From: a virus
IMG/VR virus record: IMGVR_UViG_3300032293_000457
Location: 1-26,229 of that record
DNA: 26,229 bases
Reading direction: 5' to 3' (one strand)
Part shown: in pieces, positions 14,084-19,568 of the stretch
How the letters are laid out: the number at the start of each line of letters is the position of its first letter
How positions within the stretch are numbered: position 1 is the first letter of the stretch
The notes under the pieces: generated by a model
What the model saw: the letters and a program-made list of their open reading frames with translations, nothing else
Databases searched by the model: none
Told to the model about the DNA's origin: nothing
Translations under genes and position numbers: made by a program

Positions 14084-14202
14084 CGCTGGCACGCTGCGAT
14101 GATGCCAGCCTTGCAATCTGTTTCGGTCATTTGAGACAGTGTTTTGTTTGTTGTGATGTAGAACAGACCAGTTGCAACAAAGATAAAGACGAGTGTTTTC
14201 AT
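14080..14202 (-). CDS. 40-residue single-span membrane peptide
   Basis: ATG 14202 opens MKTLVFIFVATGLFYITTNK and continues TLSQMTETDCKAGIIAACQR. The first ~18 residues are a membrane or signal segment; the remaining part is short, polar and carries two cysteines, so it would lie in the periplasm. The stop overlaps the next ATG (ATGA), matching the coupling used throughout this operon. Similar tiny proteins with this start occur in cyanophage early regions as far as I recall. Function unknown. Confidence 0.55.
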   Translation of the reverse strand: MKTLVFIFVATGLFYITTNKTLSQMTETDCKAGIIAACQR

Positions 14203-14212
14203 GGTGATTAGT

Positions 14213-14232
14213 TGAGGGTTGACACGCCCTCA
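14213..14232. other. 6-bp stem hairpin between two small genes
   Basis: TGAGGG at 14213-14218 and CCCTCA at 14227-14232 pair perfectly around an 8-base loop, in the 36-base gap between the two small membrane genes. No U-run follows on the leftward strand. It may shape the mRNA. Confidence 0.35.
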
Positions 14233-14238
14233 GTTGTA

Positions 14239-14397
14239 TCAGCCGAGTAGGTTGATGATGCTGAGCAATGCAACCAATCCAAATAGGATCACTTGCCGTT
14301 GCTGTAGCTGGTCGATCTTGGCCTGTTGGCTGTCGGTAATCTCCATGGCTGCCGTGATGATGTCGGCTTTGGTGCTGGCGGCGGTGATGTTGGTCAT
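14239..14397 (-). CDS. Small C-terminally anchored membrane protein (52 residues)
   Basis: ATG 14397 starts MTNITAASTKADIITAAMEI, followed by a helix DSQQAKIDQLQQRQ with heptad character and a transmembrane segment to the end (VILFGLVALLSIINLLG). It is an amphipathic helix tethered by a C-terminal anchor, the build seen in many small phage proteins of unknown role. The start is favoured over the longer frame (to 14565) because it is preceded by a 19-bp leader, with a GAGAG ribosome site, that is repeated in front of the next upstream gene. Confidence 0.6.
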   Translation of the reverse strand: MTNITAASTKADIITAAMEITDSQQAKIDQLQQRQVILFGLVALLSIINLLG

Positions 14398-14416
14398 TTG
14401 CTCTCGGTGTGGGGTG
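14398..14416 (-). repeat. 19-bp leader repeat, copy 1 (ribosome-site cassette)
   Basis: The plus-strand sequence TTGCTCTCGGTGTGGGGTG lies immediately before the ATG at 14397 (leftward strand). The identical 19 bases occur at 14650-14668, also just before an ATG. On the coding strand it ends in CGAGAGCAA, supplying a GAGAG ribosome site. Confidence 0.85.
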
Positions 14417-14455
14417 AATTGCCAGATTGGGTGCGGCTCTGGCGGGCCGCGTGGA

Positions 14456-14647
14456 TCACCAGCACTGAGCGCAGGAAACGTTGACGATGGCGTTCTCGAT
14501 GCCGGTGAGGGATGATGCGAGGCGCATGGCATCGCGCTCGGCGTAGTCACCGTTGAAGCGTTCAATCACGATTGTGTCCCAAGCGCGGTCGGCGGGTGCC
14601 ATGGTCACTTTGTATTCGATGAAAGCGTGGGCGCGTGTCAGTGCCAT
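14456..14647 (-). CDS. Hypothetical early protein (63 residues)
   Basis: ATG 14647 opens MALTRAHAFIEYKVTMAPAD, then TIVIERFNGDYAERDAMRLA and IVNVSCAQCW. It looks like a small alpha-beta protein with a C-terminal C-x2-C. I know no family. The start is set by the 19-bp leader repeat two bases upstream. It is the first gene after a 69-base gap and may be transcribed from its own promoter. Confidence 0.58.
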   Translation of the reverse strand: MALTRAHAFIEYKVTMAPADRAWDTIVIERFNGDYAERDAMRLASSLTGIENAIVNVSCAQCW

Positions 14648-14649
14648 GG

Positions 14650-14668
14650 TTGCTCTCGGTGTGGGGTG
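14650..14668 (-). repeat. 19-bp leader repeat, copy 2 (ribosome-site cassette)
   Basis: Identical to 14398-14416 and placed two bases before the ATG at 14647. The two genes that follow the copies are unrelated in sequence, so it is the leader that was duplicated, not the genes. Confidence 0.85.
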
Positions 14669-14692
14669 GAAGTTCTCGCCTCCTGTCCCCAT

Positions 14693-14720
14693 ATCCTACA
14701 GGCACTGCTCCCAGTATCAA
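14693..14720 (-). promoter_or_regulatory. Candidate leftward promoter
   Basis: On the leftward strand TTGATA (14720-14715) and TAGGAT (14698-14693) are separated by 16 bases, a fair match to sigma-70 -35 and -10 boxes. It lies in the only sizeable gap of the leftward operon, ahead of the small genes and recombination genes. Prediction by eye. Confidence 0.4.
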
Positions 14721-15073
14721 AGGGTGGCTGTGACATTTCGTAGCAATCCCTCGGCATCAGCCACAGACCGCGCCACACCAGCGATGCCGCCTGCGGTCTC
14801 GACTGCTGCCAGCCACTGCCGCTGCTCTGGTGTCAGGCGGCCAGTAGGCGTCTTGACCTCAATGCTGGTAAACACCGCAACCTGCTGGCCGACCATATCG
14901 GCGGTGATCGTGCGCGTTGTCCAGCCGATCAGATCCGCGCTGCCCTTGCAAAGGCCAAAGCTGACCGGGCGGCCATGCTGGTCCTTGAGCACTCCGGTGT
15001 TATTGCGGAACAAGCGCACCGGGCCGGTCGAGCAGGCTAGGCGAATGTGCTGTTGGATGTGCTGCTCAGACAT
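14717..15073 (-). CDS. VRR-NUC domain nuclease
   Basis: The 118-residue protein is a stand-alone VRR-NUC domain: E3 and the helix HIQQHIRLACS, LFRNNTGVLKD, FGLCKGSADLIGW with the catalytic aspartate, then FTSIEVKTPTGRLTPEQRQW with the E-V-K motif, and GGIAGVARSVADAE. VRR-NUC enzymes are PD-(D/E)XK nucleases found in phages and in FAN1-type repair proteins, where they process branched or flapped DNA. It lies in the DNA metabolism operon just after the split methyltransferase-like gene, overlapping its 3' end by 37 bases. A Holliday-junction or flap role fits with the recombination genes downstream. Confidence 0.9.
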   Translation of the reverse strand: MSEQHIQQHIRLACSTGPVRLFRNNTGVLKDQHGRPVSFGLCKGSADLIGWTTRTITADMVGQQVAVFTSIEVKTPTGRLTPEQRQWLAAVETAGGIAGVARSVADAEGLLRNVTATL

Positions 15074-15273
15074 AGCTGCTCGACTACTGGCGGCAGCTTA
15101 CTGCTGCCCCATTGCAGCCCCATGGCATCAGCAATGCCTTGATAGGTGCGGCTGCGATCCTTCCAGCGATTAGGCCCAGGTGGCATCCGATGCACCTTGG
15201 CTTCACGGCCTTCCACCACCTGCGTTGGTTTGAGTGATGGCAGATTCTTGAGCCAAAGGCAAGTGGCCTTCAC
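15037..15273 (-). CDS. Cytosine-methyltransferase-like protein, C-terminal fragment
   Basis: Residues KATCLWLKNLPSLKPTQVVE and RMPPGPNRWKDRSRTYQGIA are the C-terminal half of the family to which the preceding gene (15270-15650) belongs. GTG 15273 overlaps the TGA of that gene (GTGA), so it could be made by re-initiation. However, conserved residues continue upstream in this frame (QQIIQPWQFGHGEVKATC) to a run of eight Gs at 15312-15319 (C8 on the coding strand). One more C, or a -1 ribosomal slip, would join both parts into a ~204-residue protein of normal layout. Either a frameshift (real or from sequencing) or a deliberate split. Confidence 0.7.
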   Translation of the reverse strand: MKATCLWLKNLPSLKPTQVVEGREAKVHRMPPGPNRWKDRSRTYQGIADAMGLQWGSSKLPPVVEQLCLSSTSNSTFA

Positions 15274-15650
15274 TTCACCATGGCCAAATTGCCAAGGCTG
15301 AATAATCTGTTGGGGGGGGTAATGGCTGAGCTGATGACGCTGACGGGATTTTCAATGCACCAACGCTCAATTGGTGCTGCCATGAGGAGTCGAACAAAAT
15401 CTAAAGCTTCGGCTTGTTCGCGTTGCTTGCGATGGAAGTGCCTGCTTCCGCTGACGGCAAGGTGAGTGCAGGGCGGGTGCGCGATCATTAGATCCCAGCC
15501 ATTAGCCAGCAGATCCTCCACAGGTGCCTGATAGTGCCAGCGCGGGTCGGATTCGCATTCCAGCAGGTCGCAACTCCATGCGTCATGTCCGTGACGGCGA
15601 AAGGCATCGCGTACTCTGCCGCTGTATTCGCAAGCAACCAGCACACGCAC
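15270..15650 (-). CDS. Cytosine-methyltransferase-like protein, N-terminal fragment (frameshifted)
   Basis: GTG 15650 begins MRVLVACEYSGRVRDAFRRH, a Rossmann-type nucleotide or SAM-binding start. It goes on to SCDLLECESDPRWHYQ, LMIAHPPCTHLAVSG with the P-P-C catalytic-type motif, and ENPVSVISS with the E-N-P motif. These are the hallmarks of phage C5-cytosine methyltransferase-like proteins. After ISSAITPP the frame leaves the family consensus at a C8 run and stops 14 codons later, while the family sequence continues in the next frame. The target site cannot be told. Its start overlaps the stop of the DEAH helicase by one base. If intact it would mark phage DNA against restriction. Confidence 0.78.
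   Translation of the reverse strand: MRVLVACEYSGRVRDAFRRHGHDAWSCDLLECESDPRWHYQAPVEDLLANGWDLMIAHPPCTHLAVSGSRHFHRKQREQAEALDFVRLLMAAPIERWCIENPVSVISSAITPPNRLFSLGNLAMVK
15312..15319 (-). other. C8 homopolymer at the methyltransferase frame break
   Basis: Eight consecutive G on the plus strand (C on the coding strand). Family-like sequence is in one frame before the run and in the -1 frame after it. Nine Cs would restore a single reading frame of family-like length. Confidence 0.85.
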
Positions 15651-17008
15651 TAGCCCACCCTCCTAGCTTGCCGTGCAGCCATAATATGCTTTGCCCAGCC
15701 TGGTTTGTAGCCGCGTTGCCGTTCGAGGCGCAGCAGATCCTCCATGCTGCGGGCGCCGCCTACCTCAGCGCGTTTACGGCGCAGCTCCGCGGTGATCTCC
15801 ACCAACTCACCGCTGGCCTCCTCTAGCTCCCGTGCCTCAGTGGTGAACTCATGGCCGCATTCGCCGCACTGCTTTGCGGTGGTTGCATTTGCAGCAAAGC
15901 ACCTTGGGCACATGCGCACGCTTGGTGCTGCATCGCGTTTGCGTTTATCGCGGCCTTCTAGCGTCCAGTTGCGTTCCTCAGTCGGTAGGCCGTGACGTTC
16001 TACGTTGCCGACGTGATCGAGAATAATTGCCGCCGAGCCATCAGCCTTTGGCCTGAGGCACCGGCCGACCTGCTGTAGGTACATCGTCACTGATGCTGTA
16101 GGTCGCAGCAGGATTGCTGCATTGATGCTCGGTACATCAACGCCTTCGCTCAGCATTTCGCAGTAGGTCACTACCTTGATGATCCCCTTGCCAAGGTCGC
16201 TAAAGATCTGTTCTTGGTCATCCTCACCGCAACCGCCAGTGATCGCCCGTGCCGAAATGCCTGCTGCATTGAACCGCGCCGCCATCGCATCAGCAAACTC
16301 AACGCTTACGCATGACACCAATGCCGTACCTGGCGCCACGATCTTCAAGTAGTGCTCAACTGCATCGCCATGAATCTTGGCTTGCTCTAATGCTGCTGCC
16401 GCCTCGCGCATGTCAAACTCACCGCGCACCTTACGCAGCTTGCTTGCATCCATTGTGGTAGGCGGGCAAAAGATCCGCGCCTTAGCCAAGAAGCCTTCAT
16501 CCGTCAACCACTGCGGCGTAGGCCCGATCACCAAGTCATCAAACACCTCGCCTAGGCCGCGGCCATCAAGACGTTGCGGGCTGGCGGTCTTGCCGATCAG
16601 GTACGCATCAGGCCAGTGACCTACCACCTGCCCCCACTGGTTATCGCGGGTTAGGTGATGCGCTTCGTCGATGATGATCAGATCCGGCGGCTGCAACTTA
16701 TCTAGCCGCCGAACGACCGTCTGCACGCTGCCTACGGCAACACCATGGCCACGTTGGTGCCGGCCTGGCACAATCACGTCATGCTCAATGCCCCAACTGT
16801 CTACCGTACGGCTTAGCTGGTTGATCAGCCGCCGACGATGCGCCAGCAGCAGCACACGGCGACCTTTAGCAGCCGCTGCATGGATGATCGCAGCGATCAC
16901 AACAGACTTACCGGCACCTGTCGGCATTACGGCGCACACCCTACGGTGACGCCGCATTGACTGGCGGATCTGGTCTAAAAGCTGGGTTTGGTATGGGCGG
17001 AGGTTCAT
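15650..17008 (-). CDS. DEAH-box superfamily 2 helicase with C-terminal zinc ribbon
   Basis: The 452-residue protein has superfamily 2 motifs in order: LRPYQ at residues 3-7, Walker A PTGAGKS at 29-35, LLLAHRRRLINQL (Ia), DEAH at 114-117, GKTASP (III), a C-terminal RecA fold with VVTYCEMLSEGVDVPS, and motif VI QQVGRCLRP. A zinc ribbon follows (CPRC...CGECG, near residue 370) and then a charged helical tail. Such Res/UvrB-like helicases are common in phage replication operons and may unwind branched DNA or open the origin. It is flanked by two methyltransferase-type genes. The stop overlaps the next GTG. A restriction-enzyme R subunit is an alternative, but no nuclease domain is seen. Confidence 0.9.
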   Translation of the reverse strand: MNLRPYQTQLLDQIRQSMRRHRRVCAVMPTGAGKSVVIAAIIHAAAAKGRRVLLLAHRRRLINQLSRTVDSWGIEHDVIVPGRHQRGHGVAVGSVQTVVRRLDKLQPPDLIIIDEAHHLTRDNQWGQVVGHWPDAYLIGKTASPQRLDGRGLGEVFDDLVIGPTPQWLTDEGFLAKARIFCPPTTMDASKLRKVRGEFDMREAAAALEQAKIHGDAVEHYLKIVAPGTALVSCVSVEFADAMAARFNAAGISARAITGGCGEDDQEQIFSDLGKGIIKVVTYCEMLSEGVDVPSINAAILLRPTASVTMYLQQVGRCLRPKADGSAAIILDHVGNVERHGLPTEERNWTLEGRDKRKRDAAPSVRMCPRCFAANATTAKQCGECGHEFTTEARELEEASGELVEITAELRRKRAEVGGARSMEDLLRLERQRGYKPGWAKHIMAARQARRVG

Positions 17009-17973
17009 CAGTCCATACCCTCAACATCAAACAATTCAGTCTGATCAGGCGCTCGGGTGTCTTCTACTGCTATTTCCATATTTTTTATCGCTTGCTTGTA
17101 ATACGATTCCTTCAACTCAATACCAATACCACGGCGGCCTAATTGCACCGCACCATAAACCTCACTGCCAACGCCCATGAATGGAGTCAACACCGTTTCG
17201 CCAGGGTTGGAGCGCAAGCATATGGCACGGTCGATCACATCAAGTTGTAACGGATGCACATGCTTTTCATCGTCAGGATCTTTGCCATCGCGAAAAGGAA
17301 GCACCCGGCCCATATTGATGTCGTCCCAAATGGATGACGCATACCGCCGCCAAATCCAATGGCTGAAACGGTTTTCTGTTTGCTTACCAGTCCACCCTTT
17401 ATATTTGTGCAATTCGCTTGGGATCGGGCATTCGCCAGCGTAATGATCTAGCCCAGTAGGGTGTGCAACTGGAATAGTATTTTCTCCACTGCGCCTAAAA
17501 ATCAACAAGTAATCAGCAGATGCCACACCAGCGTAGGCGCCATCATCAACAATTGTTTTATGGGCTAAGCTCTTTACCATTGTCCGGTTGCGAACCCATA
17601 GAGGCTCTTTCCATATCGTATGACGTGCTACAAAATGCCAGCCATGTTGCTGATGTAATTCAATAATCTTGCCCGGCAAATCAATCAATGAATCCTTGCC
17701 GCTGTTGCCGCTTGAAATGTCGGTACAATGAACAGCAGTCAACCGGCCTGGTAGTGTTAACCGATGCAAGTCTTTTACAACAAAGCCATAATGATTCATA
17801 AACTGATCGTAGTCTTTGCAGTTGCTGATGTCACGCTCATTTGAGCTGTAGACATACAATCCAGCAAAAGGCGGTGAGTAGATTGAGAAATGCACGGAAG
17901 CTGTAGGCAGGCTTTGCATTACCTCAATGCAGTCGCCGTTGTAAATTGCGTAGCGGTCGGTGATCATAGCCAT
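17008..17973 (-). CDS. DNA methyltransferase, beta-class (N4-cytosine or N6-adenine type)
   Basis: Motif IV comes first (YSPPF, residues 32-36) and the SAM-binding motif I last (TPFMGVGSEVYGAV, ~263-276), followed by G-I-E-L (motif II). This order defines beta-class amino-methyltransferases of the N6_N4_Mtase family; S-P-P-F is more usual for N4-cytosine enzymes but N6-adenine is not excluded. The region between (residues ~140-250) is the expected target-recognition part. It is a lone methylase with no cognate endonuclease nearby, which suggests protection of phage DNA or gene control. ATG 17973 is chosen because GAGGTT lies at a good distance upstream; ATG 17967 would overlap the SNF2-like gene stop (ATGA). 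Confidence 0.92.
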   Translation of the reverse strand: MAMITDRYAIYNGDCIEVMQSLPTASVHFSIYSPPFAGLYVYSSNERDISNCKDYDQFMNHYGFVVKDLHRLTLPGRLTAVHCTDISSGNSGKDSLIDLPGKIIELHQQHGWHFVARHTIWKEPLWVRNRTMVKSLAHKTIVDDGAYAGVASADYLLIFRRSGENTIPVAHPTGLDHYAGECPIPSELHKYKGWTGKQTENRFSHWIWRRYASSIWDDINMGRVLPFRDGKDPDDEKHVHPLQLDVIDRAICLRSNPGETVLTPFMGVGSEVYGAVQLGRRGIGIELKESYYKQAIKNMEIAVEDTRAPDQTELFDVEGMD

Positions 17974-19334
17974 GAGGGAACCTCGATTGGTGTGGTGTTG
18001 TACTCTTTGCGCTGGATGTCCAGCGAGTGATTCATTTCGGCAACAAGATTGCCAAACATTTGTTCAGCCTGCCCGCGTTTGCGTTGCAGGTTTTCCATAA
18101 TGCGACGTTCACCTTCGGTCAAGATGATGTCAACAGTTACGGGTCGCTTCTGCCCAAATCGCCAGCAACGCCGAACCGATTGATAATACTGCTCAAAGCT
18201 ATGGGATGGAAAATATGTAATGTGGCTGCATACTTGAAAGTTCAACCCCCATGCACCGATCTTAGGCTTTGTAATCAAAACTCTTGACCGGCCTTCCGCA
18301 AAGTCAATCAATCGGCGCTCCTTGGTTTCGTCTTTGTCTTTGCCTGATACTTGAATGGCATCAGGAATTAACTGTTGAAGTAGGTCGCCTTCCTCATTAA
18401 GGTGGCACCATACAAGCGCAGGCTGGCCGGTATCGGCAACCATGCTGGCAACTTGCTCGCAGCGTTCTTTTACGGTGCGCTTCTTTTCGGCGCGTTGCTC
18501 GCGCAAATCAGTTGCAGGCAACGCAAAAAGCATTCCTTCTGGGATGGTGCTGGTTTTGATCAGATGGTCGATCTCGTTCAGCGGCGGCAATGTAAATCGG
18601 CCATCATCAAAGCCCAGATCTGACGGCTGCCGACAAGCTCTAGCCCAGCTAGTAACCCACCGCCAAAACGGTTGCTCAGCGTGACCCTTGAATCGCCATT
18701 TGGGAGCCTCGCCATACATACGGCGGCTGGTCAGGTTGTTCTGGTCGTTTTTGAAGAAACGCGCCAGCATATCCATGTGGCCCATGTAGCCAAGGGCCTC
18801 GGAGCTAGTGCCAAGCTCGATAAAGTCATTTGGTGCAGCGGTAGCAGTAGCTAGCAACCGGTACGGCACCTTACGCATGAAATCGGTAATCTCATTTCGG
18901 CGGGCACCGTCAAATGACTTGAGGATGCTTGACTCATCGCACACTACGCCGGCAAAGTCTGCTGGATTAAAATGTTCCAGCCGTTCGTAATTGGTAATTA
19001 CGATCCGACCCTTGACCGTTCCATCGCTGGAGCGGTGACACTCGATGCCAAACTTTTCACCCTCGCGAATGGTCTGAGCTGCCACTGCTAATGGCGTCAG
19101 AATTAAGACCGGCTTGCCAGAGTGTCGCGCTACGTTTTCAGCCCATGTAAGCTGCATAGCAGTTTTACCTAATCCGCAATCCGCAAAAATTGCGGCTCGA
19201 CCTTTACGGATCGCCCACGTTACAAGCGATTGCTGAAAATCAAATAACTGCGGCGGCAGCCAAATAGGCTCAAAACCATGGGCTGCGCCAGTGTGCAGCT
19301 TCTGGTCTAGGAAATCTTGGTAACTGTCATCCAT
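17964..19334 (-). CDS. SNF2-like superfamily 2 helicase
   Basis: The 456-residue protein shows Walker A D-C-G-L-G-K-T (52-58), LILTPLAVAAQT (Ia), VVCDESSILK (motif II, D-E-S-S in place of DEAH, 133-136), LLATATAAPNDF (III), ITKPKIGAWGLNFQ (V) and YYQSVRRCWRFGQ (VI, the SNF2-type R-x-x-R-x-G-Q). Such proteins translocate on double-stranded DNA and can displace bound proteins. Phage versions are often encoded beside a methyltransferase, as here (overlap of 10 bases). ATG 19334 is preferred over TTG 19340. It is the first gene of the leftward operon. A role in replication, or clearing host proteins from phage DNA, is inferred. Confidence 0.88.
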   Translation of the reverse strand: MDDSYQDFLDQKLHTGAAHGFEPIWLPPQLFDFQQSLVTWAIRKGRAAIFADCGLGKTAMQLTWAENVARHSGKPVLILTPLAVAAQTIREGEKFGIECHRSSDGTVKGRIVITNYERLEHFNPADFAGVVCDESSILKSFDGARRNEITDFMRKVPYRLLATATAAPNDFIELGTSSEALGYMGHMDMLARFFKNDQNNLTSRRMYGEAPKWRFKGHAEQPFWRWVTSWARACRQPSDLGFDDGRFTLPPLNEIDHLIKTSTIPEGMLFALPATDLREQRAEKKRTVKERCEQVASMVADTGQPALVWCHLNEEGDLLQQLIPDAIQVSGKDKDETKERRLIDFAEGRSRVLITKPKIGAWGLNFQVCSHITYFPSHSFEQYYQSVRRCWRFGQKRPVTVDIILTEGERRIMENLQRKRGQAEQMFGNLVAEMNHSLDIQRKEYNTTPIEVPSWL

Positions 19335-19376
19335 AAGCAAGGTGTCGTACGTCTGCCGCCAGGTAGCGGCTCGCCC

Positions 19377-19406
19377 AAGCTAGCAGACCCTGCTAGGATC
19401 TGGCAA
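19377..19406 (-). promoter_or_regulatory. Candidate promoter for the leftward operon
   Basis: Leftward strand: TTGCCA at 19406-19401, an 18-base spacer and TAGCTT at 19382-19377, about 43 bases upstream of ATG 19334. The -35 is a 5/6 match, the -10 is weak. It lies in the gap between the divergent operons, and the spacer contains the perfect dyad at 19380-19396. Confidence 0.45.
19380..19396. promoter_or_regulatory. Perfect dyad operator candidate between divergent operons
   Basis: CTAGCAG-ACC-CTGCTAG is a perfect 7-bp inverted repeat with a 3-base centre, midway between the leftward helicase and the rightward RHH gene. It overlaps the predicted leftward -10 and touches a TAGGAT box (19394-19399) that could serve the rightward gene. 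A dimeric repressor such as the adjacent RHH protein could bind it and control both operons. Confidence 0.6.
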
Positions 19407-19424
19407 CCCCCTCCAGTGGAGCGC

Positions 19425-19568
19425 ATGGCGCCGACGCGATCGACCAGTATCACCATCCCGCCAGACCTCAGGCGTTGGCTTGAGTCTCAGGTGAGATACG
19501 GCTACGGCATTGGTGCCGTGATCCGTGACCATTTACTGCGTGCCATGGAATCTGATGCAAAGCGTTGA
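19425..19568 (+). CDS. Ribbon-helix-helix DNA-binding protein (47 residues)
   Basis: ATG 19425, preceded by GGAG four bases upstream, encodes MAPTRSTSITIPPDLRRWLE and SQVRYGYGIGAVIRDHLLRA. The short strand STSITIP followed by two helices is the RHH (CopG/Arc) fold, which binds DNA as a dimer of strand pairs. It is the first gene of the rightward operon and lies 29 bases from the perfect dyad at 19380-19396, so self-regulation and control of both divergent operons are plausible. A longer frame from 19317 would run through the promoter region and is rejected. It overlaps the primase start by 14 bases. Confidence 0.75.
   Translation: MAPTRSTSITIPPDLRRWLESQVRYGYGIGAVIRDHLLRAMESDAKR

Noticed and set aside
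19317-19424. Longer N-terminus for the first RHH protein
   Set aside because: It would be coded by the promoter and operator region and even overlap the opposing helicase start; ATG 19425 has a GGAG site and begins at the RHH strand.
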